The notes under the pieces: model-generated
Told to the model about the DNA's origin: nothing
Seen by the model: only the letters and a program-made list of their open reading frames with translations
The model's database searches: none
From: Lamellibrachia columna
Lineage: Eukaryota > Annelida > Polychaeta > Sabellida > Siboglinidae
Direction: 5' to 3'
DNA: 64,000 nucleotides
Assembly: GCA_963662155.1 (NCBI GenBank)
Contig: OY759266.1
Coordinates: forward strand, 7,228,526-7,292,525
Part shown: in pieces, positions 10,610-24,131 of the stretch
Layout: each line of letters begins with the position of its first letter
Numbering within the stretch: position 1 is the stretch's first letter
Made by a program: the position numbers and the translations under genes

Positions 10610-13600
10610 CTACTTGAGGAGTTGGTCGAGGTATGGGGTGTTCTTCAGGTTTCCAACCACTGCCATGGCCGGCTTGCCCGTAATCACCTTCTTAGCAACC
10701 TACAATGTGCAACAATACCAGTTAGTGATTGTTGAATGTTTCATGCTGAAAATTGTCATTGATGAAAATAAAGGAACACACTATTTTTAAAGTCAACTGC
10801 AACATAATTTTTTAAAACCAACTATCTGTGTTTTGCTAACTTGTCAACTCGGTTAAATGCTTACATCAGCAGGTAAATTAAAAGAAGACTTGCATGAATT
10901 ATCATATAATAAAAAAAAACTGTTAAACACCATACATCAAACAATTGAGATTATCGAAAGAAAACGATACATTGCCACAGGGCCACTAACAATCTTGTAG
11001 CATGGCATTAAAATGTTCTGTAGCAAGTAAAAAAACTGCACGGTAAACATACATGATAAACATAAATGATAAAAATACATGATCAATGTCGACTATAACA
11101 GTTCTGAAATGTGACCATGTCAACAACAATTATAACAATGTATCCAAGGCAACACTGACCTCCTCAACATCAGCGACAGTCACTTTGTCGATGGCGGCCT
11201 CAAGGTCATTGTAGCTGAGTACCTGGCCCCCGAGCAGTGAGGTGATGCCCATGTACTGCAGGACGACAGACTGATCCTCCATGCGCGAGGCCATAGCCAC
11301 CTTCAGCTGCTTCCTACAACATCATTGTTACGGTTTATACAGGAACAGGGTTGTTTGATATAAATCATTTGATTTAAATCGATTTAAATCACTCCAAAAA
11401 ATAATTGATTTATGATTTTTTTTATTTCCGATTTTTTTAATTGCTGATTTATATGAATTTAACACAATTGTTTACAAGCATCAAGATCAACAAAGTTTTG
11501 TATGTTTTTGTAATACAAAAGCACAATGTGCACACACTTGTGTAGTTGTATTGTCACCATATGTTTGAGCTATTCTCTTTCTGAATGTAGTGAAGCCACA
11601 CAAACTTGTCTTCAAGGGGAAGTATCTTTTCAAGTCAGAAGCCCTGAGTTAAAGTCCACTTAGAGCTTGTGCTAGTTGTTACCAATTCAATATGTTGACT
11701 CAAGTGAGACAGTCTTGGTGACAATTGTTTAATACTATACCAGTTTGCAGTCTGGTTGGAGACCCATAGAGTACACGGAGCCCCGGACAGGTGCTAATCC
11801 ACCCTCTCAAAAAATTTTTTTTATATCTTATTTCAATAAAAAATCCAATTTTTTTTTAAATCATGATTTTTTTCAACCCTGTACAGGAAACAAACTTAAA
11901 CAATCACAGACTTTTCCCTAACAAGATGTAATTTTCACTGACCAAAATTACAACAAATAAGTAAATGTTTTTTAAAACGGCCTCCCAGCTTCCATACAGT
12001 CATCCAGACAACCCTTTTTATATCAAATTCAAATAAAGGTTTAAGAATATAAATAGCATTTTGCACAATATCTTTGGGCACAAAAATTATTTCCAAAAGA
12101 TTGCCATATCCATGAGAATGCTCTTCATATTTGTCAAAAAAATCAAATCCCCCAACTTTATCAAAAAGGCAAACATTCCATGATCTTCCACTAAGATCCT
12201 CCATTTTCTTTGACCTTCAGAAAATGTTTATCTCCGACTTTTCCCAGACCTGTGTGGGCCATCGTAGTGGGCAGGCACTATTATATAGGATATAATCACA
12301 CTTATTTCAGGTTTAAAAATCCATATACATACAAATGTGCATTAAAGTATTTAAAGTAAAGAAACAAATTGTATATAAAAATAAGCTATACATAACCTGT
12401 ATACAATTATATGTCCCCTATTTAGACTTCATGATCCATGAAATACATTTACACAATTGTTCACACATTTTATATAATTTGTATAATTGCAAAATGAAAC
12501 GTTGTTCCATGTATTGTGGTGCACAAAGGAATTTTTTATTGAACACAAATATTGAGTTTATGAGGAAGTTAGATTAACTAAAATAGTTTTGGAAATTTTT
12601 TTTATAAAACCTTACTGGTGTCAGTGAAAACAGCTTGGTTTAGATGGTCTGTGGCACTATATGAACCATGGACTTACTTGGCGCGTGCTACGTCAGCATC
12701 TTGGATCTTCTGTTCGGTTGTCTTGTTGGTGGCATCAACCATTGCCTGCAGCACCTACATAAAACACACAGAGTCAGAAACTGTGTCAGCCCCCCCAATA
12801 TCAGGGTCAGAAACTGTTTCAGCCCACCAACATCAGGGTCAGAAACTGTGTCAGCCCCCCCAACATCAGGGTCAGAAACTGTGTCAGCCCCCCCAACATC
12901 AGGGTCAGAAACTGTCAGCCCCCCCAACATCAGGGTCAGAAACTGTGTCAGCCCCCCCAACATCAGGGTCAGGAACTGTCAGCCCCCAAAACAACATCAG
13001 GGTCAGAAACTGTGTCAGTCCCCAAAACAACATTAGGGTCAGAAACAATGACAATAAGTACCATCAGGCCCACAACTGTGTCTATCAAGAGAAGGGTGTT
13101 CCGTTAGTGGTAGTCTGGATCCAAAATATGACATAATCTAGATTGTAATTAAATTTGAAGACTCCTACTTGAATGAAGACTCCTAATAGCATTTGAATCA
13201 CGTGTGCATGGTAAAATATAGAGCTAACAACTATCCTTTCCCAAGGCTCCATGCATAACATTGAAACAGTTCTGTAATAACACACAACTCAGCCCAAGTT
13301 TATCAACCTCAACCAAAAGATAGCATCACTCTATAACACCAATTAAGATGTACAATTCACAAGTACAGTATTTGACAGATACATAACTGACGTTGACTGT
13401 CCTTACCTTGCTTGCATCTGCAGCGGGTGCAATGACTTGGAAGCCAAAGAGACCTGAGTCAGAGTAGCTGGCACTGATGGCGGTCGCCTGTTACATAAAA
13501 ACAAATGTCATACTGCCAGCAATTATTTTAATATACTCATCTAACATCAGTCTTTACTGTTACACAGCAACATAAACTTTATTATATTTGTGTAATTTGT

Positions 13601-16600
13601 AGCATCTGTCACATAATTCCATCACTTGTATTCACTGGGCAAAAATAATGCTACAATTAGCGGCTCAATCACCAACAAAACCAGTGGTTCTCGACAAACA
13701 TGTTGCTAAATTTTTTCCAAAGCAACTCTGCTCTTTCAACAAATGACTCTTCAATAAAGTTCATATAAATTTCTCTCTCCACATCTACAAGCACAAACAT
13801 GGTCTCTCAGTAACTACAGTTTGTGTTTTAACCAATGCCATTGCATGCCAGTATCCTGGTACATGTTGCCCATGATACTGCGTACTTACAGAGAACGGGC
13901 CACTTGTGTTGGCGGCCGCTGCCTGGCCCAACTTGGACGTTGCATTGTTCAGGCCATACTTGACGTATGGTCCTGTGCCGAGCAAGTGCATAAGTACACC
14001 CTGAGCCATCAACTTGCTGTCTCCCAGACTGAAACACCACATGGTTGTTATTTCACAAACACCACAGGCACAGCATTGTTATTTCACAAACACCATGATT
14101 ATCATTTCACAAACAGGTGATTGTCATTTTACAAACACCACAGACACGTGATTGTCATTTCACAAACACCATAGAAACATGATTGTCATTTCACAAACAC
14201 CACAGACATAGAAACTACAGACACCCAATCACAAACACCAGATCATGTATTAAATTTTTTTCATTTGTCTGACTGTGCTCAGCTGTTGGTAAACTTAATC
14301 AAAAGTACATATACTAAGATAAAGGTTGCATACAATAATGCTGATAGAAGAGTTCTTGGTTATAGAAAATGTTATAATGCATGTACTGCTAGTTTACCAT
14401 GCTATCAATAATTTTTATACACATACCCACAGACCTACATACAATAATTGTTGTATGGAAAGGTTATGCAACAGTAACAATTATCTTGTTGCTGCACTAA
14501 ATTCATGTGATAAAGTCACAGGCAAATATGAGCATCATGGAGGCATGCACAGTATACATACTTGTAAAACATCCTGCATTGATATATCTTGTTTTATATT
14601 TATCATTCACATCAATCATGCAATGATGACTTTACATTCTGAAAAAAATGTGTCTTATCTTCTTGTTTATATTTACTCATAATGTAGTTTTAGACATTTA
14701 ACAAGATTTGCCATCCAAGCCAAAGGCCCAGATGGCAAGTGGACAAGGAAGCCATTGGCTTACCGAGAGTCCAACAATGTTCATCTACTTATAACCCGCC
14801 CTCCTGAGATATGTGTCAACCTTGTTTTTAAACATATTCACACTGCTAGCAGTTACACAATCTGTAGACAATTTGTTCCATTCATTTATTGTCCTCTGTG
14901 AGAACGAGTGCTTCCTGATGTCCAATCTACATTGATCCTTTACTAATTTTACCTCATGTCCTCTAGTTTTGCTATCCTTCTTGAGTGAGAAAAACATATT
15001 TTTATCAATATTTTCATACCCATTCAATATCTTAAAAACTTCAATCTGATCTCCTCTTAACCTCCTTGTCTCTAGAGTTGTTAAACCACATTCTTTCAGG
15101 CGTTCTTCATAACTAAGGTCTCTAAGTTCTGGAATCATTTTAGTTGCTCTCCTTTGTACGCGTTCAAGCGTATCTATATCCTTCTTACGATATGGTCTCC
15201 ATGCTTGTGTACAGTATTCTAAATGAGGTCTAACTATTGCTTTATAAAGAGGTATAATTAACTTTTTTCCCTTGTATGTTATGTTTCTTCTAATCAATCC
15301 AAGAATTTGATTACCCTTTGAAGCTGCAATACCACACTGCTCTGAAACTTTCATATCAGCGCTTATTGTAACTCCTAAGTCCTTTTCTTTTACAGTAGTA
15401 CCCAGAACAGTATCTCCCATTTTATAGTTTACATTCAAGTTCCCATGTCCTGTATGTAGGCATTTACATTTCCCAAAATTGAACAGCATCTGCCATTTCT
15501 CAGACCATTTCACTAATCTGTCTAGATCGTTTTGTAAATGTTGTTTATCACCATCAGTATTAACCTTTCTAAACAGTTTTGTGTCATCCGCAAATTTCAG
15601 TACGTTACTTGTTATACTGTCGTCCAAGTCATTGATATAAATTAAGAAAAATATAGGTCCTAATACTGATCCTTGAGGTACCCCACTCAAAACCGATTTC
15701 CAATTTGAAACTTCTCCATCTACTACAACTCGTTGTCTTCTGTCAGTCAGCCATTGTTCTATCCAGTCAGCTATGCTATCCCCGATACCATGTGCTTTTA
15801 ATTTAAGTAGTAATCTTTGATGTGGCACTTTGTCAAAAGCTTTCTGAAAATCTAAGTAGATAATATCTACTGGCGATCCCACGTCTATCCACTTAGTGAT
15901 TTCTTCCAAAAAACATAACATATTTGTTAAGCATGACCTCGCTTTAAGGAATCCATGTTGAGATGAATTTAATAATTTATGCTTAACGAGGAATTCCACC
16001 ATATGGTCTTTAATTAACCTTTCTAATAATTTACAAATCACTGACGTTAAACTCACTGGTCTGTAATTCTCTGACTTATTTCTCGAACCCTTTTTAAATA
16101 ATGGTATGATGTTTGCTTCTTTCCATTCAAACGGAACAACTCCCTCTTTTAATGACAAGTTGAATACTCTTGCAAGTGGTATACTGATTTGTTCTACTGT
16201 TTCCATTAGTAATTTTGGAGGAATCCCATCCACTCCCGGTGATTTGTTATCCTTCATTGCCTTTATTTTCTGAGCTACCAATTCTGGAGTTACAACTAAC
16301 GGATCTAAATAGTCAGATTTAGCCCCCTGAAATTTAGCATCAGCAACTGGTAATGAACTAATATCTTCTTTGGTAAACACTGAACTGAAGTAACCATTTA
16401 GGTCTTCCGCCATTAAAAACCCCTGTGATATTATATTTCCAGCACTGTCTTCTAGAGGTCCAATCTTGTCTTGTACGTTTTGTTTACTCCCGACATATGC
16501 ATAAAAACTCTTGCTGTCATTTTTTATGTTACATGCTAGTTTTTGCTCATAGCTTCTTTTAGATTGTCTGATTTCAGTTGTAGCTGCATTAAGTGCCTCT

Positions 16601-19600
16601 TTGTATTTTGCATAGTCTTCTTCCTTTCTGGTACGCCTATAAACCCTCCACATAGTTTGTTTTAGCATTATTTTTCTAATAGCCTCTTTTGACAAGTGTT
16701 TCTTTCTACACCGTTTTCCTTGTTTTTGGAAGGGAACAAATTTATTGATGATACTCTCAATTTCATATTTTAGAATATTCCAACATTCAATTGCGGTCTT
16801 ATTCATCAGCATGTTATTCCAATCTAGCTTTGCTAAGTATTTTCTCATATCTTTGTAGTTACCTTTGTGGAAGTTTCTCTTGTAAGTTTTCTTATTTTTA
16901 CTTTCTGATTTTACATTGATGTCAAAATGTATTTGATTATGGTCACTATTACCCAATGGTTCAAATATTTTGACATTGTCCACTAATTCTTTTTGTGATG
17001 ACAAAACTATATCTAATACATTTTCTCCCCTGGTTGGTTCTAGTACGTGCTGAGTAAGAAAGCTATCCTGGATTAAAAATAGAAATTGTTGGTCCTCAAT
17101 CCCTGTGCTCTCTAGAGAATTCCATTGTATGTGTCCATGGTTAAAATCTCCCATTATGATACATTCCCCTTTACTAACTTCCTTTATAGCGTTTTTATTT
17201 TTGTGTTGTCCTCTTCATTTATGTTTGGACTTCGGTAAACTAATCCAATAGTTAATTTTGAATTTCCTGAAACAATTTTGCACCAAACAGCTTCATCGCA
17301 ATCTGCTTCCCTTTCTAGTTTTATTTCATAAGCCTGAATAGATTCTTTAACATATAAAATAACTCCCCCGCCCCTTCTTCCTATTCGATCTTTCCTAAAC
17401 ATTACATATCCTGTCAGTCCTAATTCAGCATCTGTTATATCTATGTTGGCCCATGATTCAGTTATACCAATTATGTGAGGGTCAATATCTTCTACCATAA
17501 TGTTTAATTCGTTTTTCTTATTTACTATGCTCCTTGCACTTAAACATATGCATCTATAACCTTTTTCAGAGATGTTTTTCGGATGATTTGATATTGGTTT
17601 ATCTGTGCTAGTGGCCTCTTGTTCTGACATGACAATAAATAAACTTTTATCTTTGTCAGTTTAACTGCACAAAGAGAAGCTATCTGCCTGACAACAGGTT
17701 CATTGTGTGTGTGTTGGCGTTGGGATGTGGCCTGTGTTGGTGTGGGATGTGGCCTGTGTTAGCGTGGGATGTGGCCGTACCTGACTCCCTCGCTGGCAAT
17801 GGAGGCGTGGATCAGAGACCCCGGAGCATTGATCCTCACCTCATCTGTTACACAAAGTACAAATACATTGCATTTTGTGAATCGCCTGCCGGAAACAAAA
17901 CACATTTCTGCACAGTAATAACAGTTTTAAGCATGGAGTATGTACCGGTCACAGCAAATGTACCCACGGAGCAACTGATGCATAGTTGGTAGCACTCATA
18001 AAATAATTAATTAGTCAAGAGTGGTGTGAAGAAGTCAAAGTACCACTTCTTCTTATATACATCCTGTGCAGTGTTAACCTCATTATGTTTAAGACTTTAT
18101 GAATGGTTCCTTTGCATCGTTGTTGGGTTCGAGTTAGTGAGCTACGTGTTTCTGCTGTATTGCATCGTTTACTTCGCCTGGCTTAGACACCAGGTAGAAG
18201 AGATCTATAGTTTTTAGTGTCTCATCCTAAAGACACACACTTCCAACTTCCTTCCAATACGCCTGGTGCTAGGTGAGTCAGCAAGTTGTACCCAATATTG
18301 ATGAAACGACTGGGTGGCTGCTGGCCTAGGTGGGCCGCTGGCCTGGGCTGGGTGGGCCATTGGTCTGGGGTTTAAACGTTGTACCTTCCGGTCAGCACCC
18401 AACCATTGAGCCACAATTGCTGTCAATTACATTAAACTACCCGAAGCATCAAAATTGTCATTTGTCAGTTTAAAATTACCCTCCAAGTCTGGCCAGTATA
18501 ATGTTAGCCACTTACCGCCATGGAATTTGGCCTTCTCAATACTTGGCCCGTTGCCAGAGCCAACCTTGTTGAAGTATTTCTTCACAAACTGTAGCAGGTC
18601 TTCCTGGTCAACTCCAACACCGACGATGGACATGTTGCCACTCGTGTAGTTGCTCGAAACAAACTCCGCCAGCTGAAGAAAATTAAAGTAACTGACATAC
18701 AAACTCTGCTAGCTAAAGAAAGTGAAAGTAAGTGACATACAAGCTTGGCAAAAGTAATTAAAATATGATCTCCAAGCTTGGCCACTAAGAACAATTAATT
18801 GCAGCAAATATTATATACTGTATATATCACCCATGTTCAATTAACATACCAGCCTAAGCGCCTAGTGCAACCACTGACTTCTAACTTTTGTGGAGCCTAT
18901 TTCTTTAGATTGGCAATTTTAAAATTAATGACAAGTCCCATGCTACCACTTCGCAATCATTCAGTGATGCTAATCATGTTATCAAGTAGTCTACTCGCAA
19001 AACTGAACAAAATACTTATTATTTTTCTTGTCAGAGTTAATGTTTGTCGCCATGAAATGAAGATTACATTGCCATGATGTAATAAAATCATAAAGTAATG
19101 AATAACTATGAGTTTCCTTTATCTGCTTTCTAATGGTATATCATATTCTAAAATCAGATGAGAAATAATAAAGCTATGTCCATTCACAACTGAAGGCCTG
19201 TCATTTTCCAATGCTCATAAGATGGTTTCTTGGATCTGGCCATGAACTAGCTGCAACTTATCTGTAGACAGGGTAAAATGCAGTGTCAGAACACTGACTA
19301 AACACACCTGTTCAGCAGAGTAGGAGCCAATGCAGTAGTCTGGCGTGTAGAGGGAGTTGCCCAGCGTGTTTCTGAAAGAAGCTCTGTGCAGTGCCTCAAT
19401 GAGACCTGAAAGTGCACAGAATGTGTCACGCTGCAGATTGTTCTATCATAAAATGAAGTAGCTGTGTTTAACCATGTGACCAGTGGTACACACCTGCAAT
19501 TCCGTTCACATTATCTATATTCAATATGGATTTTGGGAGTAATATGGCAGTATTCCTTGTTTATACAGGTTTGTTTAAAATTTACGAAAAAATTGCTGTG

Positions 19601-22600
19601 CAGACTTTATTTGAGGTGGGTATATTTCAGTCTGATAGATGGCGATACTCAGTCATCTTTTTTATACAGATTTATAAAGAATTTTAAGTGAAAAACACGG
19701 ATTTCAACAAAAACAAAATGACATGAATCTTGATTATAGGTCATGTGCTACTATTCCCACAAAAACCATGCCCTACGTACGGACTTCTGGCTGCTGTTGC
19801 AGGATGGCAAGGTCCAACTGTAGCCGAGAGTCGAGTTCATTCACCTCCCATGGCTTGAAGGCCGGTGATGTCGTCACGTAGCTCAGCTGTTCCACCCCAG
19901 TCTCCCTGCGACACACAACAAGGTAATTACACAAGCATTCCTGTCTTTCAAGGTGACTCTTTGGGATAGTACTGTGACAGCTGGATTACTATAACAATAC
20001 TATTGTGATAGTTTCATAACTACTGTGATAGTATTGAGATAGTATCAATGAATAGTGAATAGCCAGGAAATCAGTCACAAAACATAAATTATTTGAAAAG
20101 CCATCACAACTTTAGTCTTGGGCACAGTTTAAGTTTATTTCAAAAAGAATGAACCCGTGAATGACACAGCTGATTGATGATTGTTGATAGCTGTCCAAGA
20201 CTACACGGTTATTAGGGGATTTGAGAATTGCTCATATCTATGCAGAAATATAGCTATACAAGTTAACATTACCAACACAATGTATAGCAATAATAATGAT
20301 AGGAAAACAGCAAATATACATTTATGCAATCAACAACGCAAGTCAGATGTAAACACATGAAAAGGCCAAATGAATAACGTTTATTAAGGATATGCGTAAT
20401 GGCATACTATTCCAATTAAAAACATGAAATGTGGACCCTATAACATATGCCAAGCTTGTGGCTGAGCCTTTAACAAAGCTACATGAACACAATGCTCCCA
20501 TAGCTCACATTTTGACATAGTAATACTCCTACAATACAAGACAATTCATGGCATCGCCACCAGCACATTAAAACATTAACCCAACACCGACAATACTCAA
20601 CACGATGCCTAGTTGCATACACTGCAGCATCGGACTACACTACTTGCTAAAATTCCTACTCTATATACTTTAGTAACCTAAAAGGTGGAGCCATAACGCC
20701 ACCATTCACTGAAACCTGTGAACACCCCACCAAAAACTGCATCGTCCATAATTGAAAAAAAATGGGGTGGGATCATTTATTTGTACATTTCATGTATATA
20801 TAAGAATGGGCGATACTTACAAATTATTCCTTGTACATTCAACAGAGTAGATCATATGTTCTCTTGTTGATGTGCACCTGAAAACATAGACAAGAACCTT
20901 AGCTTCTCTTCGATTTCCATCTTCTTCAGTGGTTGCATTAGGGATGATACCTGCTAACCCACATCCCTCTATGAAACCAACTACTAACCCACATCCCTCT
21001 ATGAAACCAATCTGTGTAGTGTTCTGAGATCATCACAAAACTTTCCACTAAAAACTGCTAAAGCAGTGGATATATTTTGTCTTTATTCTGTCCCTTAAAA
21101 AGCATTTGGATAACAAGTTACAATCTTATGTCAGTAATCTCACCAAAGGCAGAATCAGTAGGTTATTTCAAAAACGTAAAATTTTTAATAGAACTATATA
21201 CACTTGTACCATATTTTGTACATGTTACTGAATACTGTATTTCAATATGTTGGGAAATTAGTCAACTGGAATATATTACTTGTTTGCATTATACTTGCCA
21301 AATTACATCAGACTTACAAATGAAGGAAAACCAATTCAAATGGAATCAGAATTGTAGCACATGAAACTATGGAAAGTGTTCCTCAGCTGACACCATTCAT
21401 AGCAAAACCTGTATGTCCAATAAAAAATTTCCCTGTCAAATATGAAAAGAAAGAGTAGTTCTAGAAAAGAGAATACTCACTGCAGGTTTCCTCCGATCTG
21501 CTGGATATTCCTGCTGATGCCAAATGCAGTGGCCTGTGTGCTGCTCTGTAACAAGCAAATTTAAATTATTTGTTCGGGAACATCAAAATATTCAATTCAA
21601 AGTTTGCAACATTAGAAACTACTAAATAATTTGCCTACCATGCAATAATTAAAACTGGCAAGGACACACCATGAGAAGTGAAGGACTTTTGAAGCTGGCA
21701 ATACAATGAAGTTTACAAGGAAAAACCAAGGGAAGGAAATGAATGGGTTTATTGGACAGGCCAAAACAAGGAATATAAATATATGAAGAGAGACAGAAAA
21801 CCGGACAGAATGGAGAAAAAGTCAACAATGCCAAAAGCCCGTGGCAGAATACTCAGTAGAACTGAAAAAAAGTAAACAATAATATCTGTTGAACACAATT
21901 AACTCTCAAGAAACTTGTTATTCGATCTGAATGTTTCGACCGCATCCTGCAGTCTTCTTCAGCAGACTGAAGTTACGGATGTGTCACATGACAATGTCCA
22001 GAATGTGACCAACACAAGAATTAAAGAACATCTATCTTGTTGCCAACCCCTATCAGCTATAAGTGAACACAAACTGAACACAGGCCATCAATGTTTCATG
22101 AAGGACGTTAAAATTCTAGACCATGAGGAGAACTGGCAGACATTGGCCTGGAGCTCCTACCAGTCCTGCTCCAGCTTGAATCACATGACATTGGTCATGT
22201 GACACATCCGTAACTTCAGTCTGCTGAAGACCACGGGATGTGGTCGAAATATTCAGATCAAATAACAAGTTTCTTGAGAGGCAATTATGTTTAACATTAA
22301 TAACCGAGAAACCGGATCATCTATCCATTCAAGGAATAATATCTGCATGTTGAAAATTTACAAAAGCTATAGTTGTTCAAGTTTTGTTCCTTACCAGAGA
22401 GGCAGCGCTCCGCACGGCATGCGTGATGCCTGAATCGTTGCCTTCAAACCGTGGTCCGGCGTTGTAGAAGACGGCAATTCGCGACACGGGGGAGTTGTTC
22501 TCTACCGAGGCAACGATCATGCCATTTGGCAGCCGAGTCAGCTATACAAGAAACAAATGCTTAGAATCACATTCACACTACTGAATACTAACTATGCTGA

Positions 22601-24062
22601 CAATTCAATCTGGGTTATGTTATAATACAAATTATAATTGTGTATACCAATTTTTTTATTATAAAAAATTACATTTTTATAGCAGAAATAGTTATATTTG
22701 CCATTCAAAAGTATCTTTACTTAGTATTTTCTACAAGGACAGCCAACCTCCTATTATTATAATATTATTTTGCTATATTACATGTTGTACATTGTTTTTT
22801 AAGCATCAGAATGGTACCTGATATCTTAAATTCAATAACTCCAATTTAACTGCATTTTAGTTTTTCTTTTTTAGTATTATTATTACTATGCATCACAAAG
22901 AAAGTCTTAAAATCAGCTTATAGTCTTAACAAATATATTGCATCATATCTAAAGATCTTAAAAATGCATTATGTTTGGTATTGTTGGAGAAAAATTTTGA
23001 CTAAAATGTGTAAAAAAAATTCACTTAATTAGATGATTTGTATAAAAGTAGTTACTCAGATGTTCACCTTAGCATCTTGCTTTGCTAGAAGAGGCCTCTC
23101 TGCCTGCTTGGTGGCCGCCTGAGCTGCATAGCTTCGCCCCTGGAAACAAATACATACTGGTTTTAGCTAAATAAATACACAACAAGCCCCTGATGGATGT
23201 CATGCACCTTTTGAAAGCGGACTAGAAGTAGTAGTATATACAACAACTGAAAATAACACACATGTACCAGGGCTTATTTTAATGGCAATCCCTACCCCTA
23301 CATTTTGCAATGGATTACCACTTTATTTGCTGTCATTACCAGCCTTCCAGAGTGTCACCGTGCCAGTCATCAGGAAAATGCAACCCCTGTACAGCATCCT
23401 GGAAGGTCACCAAGTTCTTACATGCAGTGTACCCTTTGTTTTTATTTACTTTTTTCGTCATTGTTTTGGAACATTTTCCACACCTATTTTGTCTGACTGG
23501 CTGTCAACAGCATGCACCAATCTCAGTTAATCTTAGCTGTGATCAGCTTTTCGTTGAATACTGCCTCAACCTCCCAATTACAGGAATATGCATGGCTTCA
23601 TGAATACAGTATTTGTTCAAATTCCAATCAATGGGTCATTAAAATGAGATACCATTACTTAGTTCTAACTTCTAACCAGGTCCATGCCATGGCAGGTGGA
23701 CCCGTTTCGTTGAATAACAATAACTTTAAGTCAAGCCATGCCAAAGGGCTATGCAAAAGGATGCCATAACGATTGCATAGTTCGCACAAAATGTCATAAG
23801 TTTGAAATTCGTAGTTTACACACACACTAACTTAAACTATATGCATCGCGTAGGTGTCACTGTATTGGTGTGTTGACAGGAGGGTCAAGCGTCAAGACAT
23901 AATATCGCCGGCCAAGGGCATTCACTGCTTTATCGCACACAATGATTTGTAGCGCTTTTGGTCGAAAATAATTTCGTGAACAACTATAATTATCGTTCAT
24001 CGCCATTTGTTCTAATTAGTTACCCTGATGGCGGCGAAGAGAGATCGTCCCGAAGCCTTCAT
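10610..24062 (-). CDS. UQCRC2: UQCRC2, cytochrome b-c1 complex subunit 2, mitochondrial (14 exons, complete)
   Basis: Core protein 2 of respiratory complex III, on the matrix side of the inner mitochondrial membrane. Exons in coding order: 24024-24062, 23068-23139, 22395-22541, 21481-21545, 20821-20877, 19781-19905, 19308-19405, 18516-18672, 17781-17844, 13890-14028, 13407-13487, 12678-12754, 11160-11313, 10610-10699. The sum is 1365 nt, 454 aa; the human protein is 453 aa. The first two exons encode a basic, Ser/Ala-rich mitochondrial presequence (MKASGRSLFAAIR then GRSYAAQAATKQ). The body is two peptidase-M16-like domains. Where active M16 enzymes have HxxEH this protein has HAVRS (residues 78-82), so it is non-catalytic, as expected for core 2. 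Other recognisable stretches are SYSDSGLFGFQVIAP and LGTGPYVKYGLNNATSKLGQ. It ends PYLDQLLK. The large intron 14029-17780 is swollen by a LINE insertion. Confidence 0.97.
11346..11881. mobile_element. hAT-like non-autonomous DNA transposon, copy 2 (UQCRC2 intron)
   Basis: Same family as the element at 793-1745: it starts CAGGGTTG, ends CAACCCTG, and lies between perfect 8-bp direct repeats TACAGGAA at 11338-11345 and 11882-11889. It is 536 bp long, with no coding capacity. It lies in the intron between the two penultimate UQCRC2 coding exons (11160-11313 and 12678-12754). The different target duplications show two independent insertions. Confidence 0.87.
12762..13050. repeat. 33-bp minisatellite (UQCRC2 intron)
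   Basis: About nine copies of a 33-bp unit built on CATCAGGGTCAGAAACTGTG followed by a C-run. It starts only a few bases upstream of the acceptor of the exon at 12678-12754 (the gene reads on -). Because 33 is a multiple of three it leaves long open frames on both strands; these are artefacts. Confidence 0.93.
14040..14225. repeat. About 31-bp minisatellite (UQCRC2 intron)
   Basis: About six degenerate copies of a unit containing GTCATTTCACAAACACCA, starting within 15 bp of the exon 13890-14028 boundary. Confidence 0.8.
14697..17660 (-). mobile_element. CR1-like non-LTR retrotransposon (LINE), nearly full ORF2, inserted in UQCRC2 intron
   Basis: One long ORF2, broken by a single frameshift. 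The N-terminal part (17184-17630) is an apurinic-type endonuclease domain with IIGITESWA; the next ORF (14785-17154) continues it with MGDFNHGHIQW and the GNSDH catalytic motif (about residue 70). It then carries a reverse transcriptase with YRPVSLTS, LDFQKAFDKVPH, SGVPQGSVLGP and the FADD active site near residue 520. The 3' UTR is short and ends at the left edge with AACAAGATTT, the family tail. The break is a one-base shift in a T-rich run at about 17190-17207. No ORF1 is visible upstream, so the 5' end may be truncated. Copies or tails of the same family lie at 24395-24470, 32060-32165, 36465-37420, 51526-51608 and 56452-56515. Confidence 0.93.
18225..18430 (-). repeat. tRNA-derived SINE fragment (UQCRC2 intron)
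   Basis: On the - strand it begins with a tRNA-like head: an A-box-like TGGCTCAATGGTTGGG followed by a B-box-like GTTTAAACCCC. Its tail contains a fragment related to the other SINE copies in the window. It is not a functional tRNA. Confidence 0.55.
21897..22286. mobile_element. Penelope-like GIY-YIG fragment inside a 100-bp inverted repeat (UQCRC2 intron 3)
   Basis: The left arm 21897-21998 and right arm about 22183-22286 are near-perfect reverse complements, sharing CTCAAGAAACTTGTTATT and CAGACTGAAGTTACGGATGT. The loop encodes on + RIKEHLS, SAISEHKLNTGHQ and VKILDHEENWQT, the conserved spacing of the C-terminal end of GIY-YIG endonucleases of Penelope-like elements. No reverse transcriptase is present, so it is a remnant. 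The family assignment comes from motif recognition only. Confidence 0.6.
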
Positions 24063-24131
24063 TTCCACCCTGCTCTGGAAAGTCGGAACGTGCAAATCTT
24101 AGCACCGTCGATCCACGGACAAGGTGCCTCG

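Noticed and set aside
12618..13136. 172-codon frame on +
   Set aside because: It reads antisense through a UQCRC2 exon and then a 33-bp minisatellite.
14326..14682. 118-codon ORF on +
   Set aside because: AT-rich intron of UQCRC2; no recognisable domain and no splice context.
14785..17154. Host gene encoding a 789-aa protein
   Set aside because: Reverse-transcriptase and endonuclease motifs and repeated 3' tails elsewhere show it is a LINE.
23282..23769. Overlapping ORFs of 63-97 codons on + in UQCRC2 intron 1
   Set aside because: No conserved motif, several overlapping frames, antisense to a transcribed intron.
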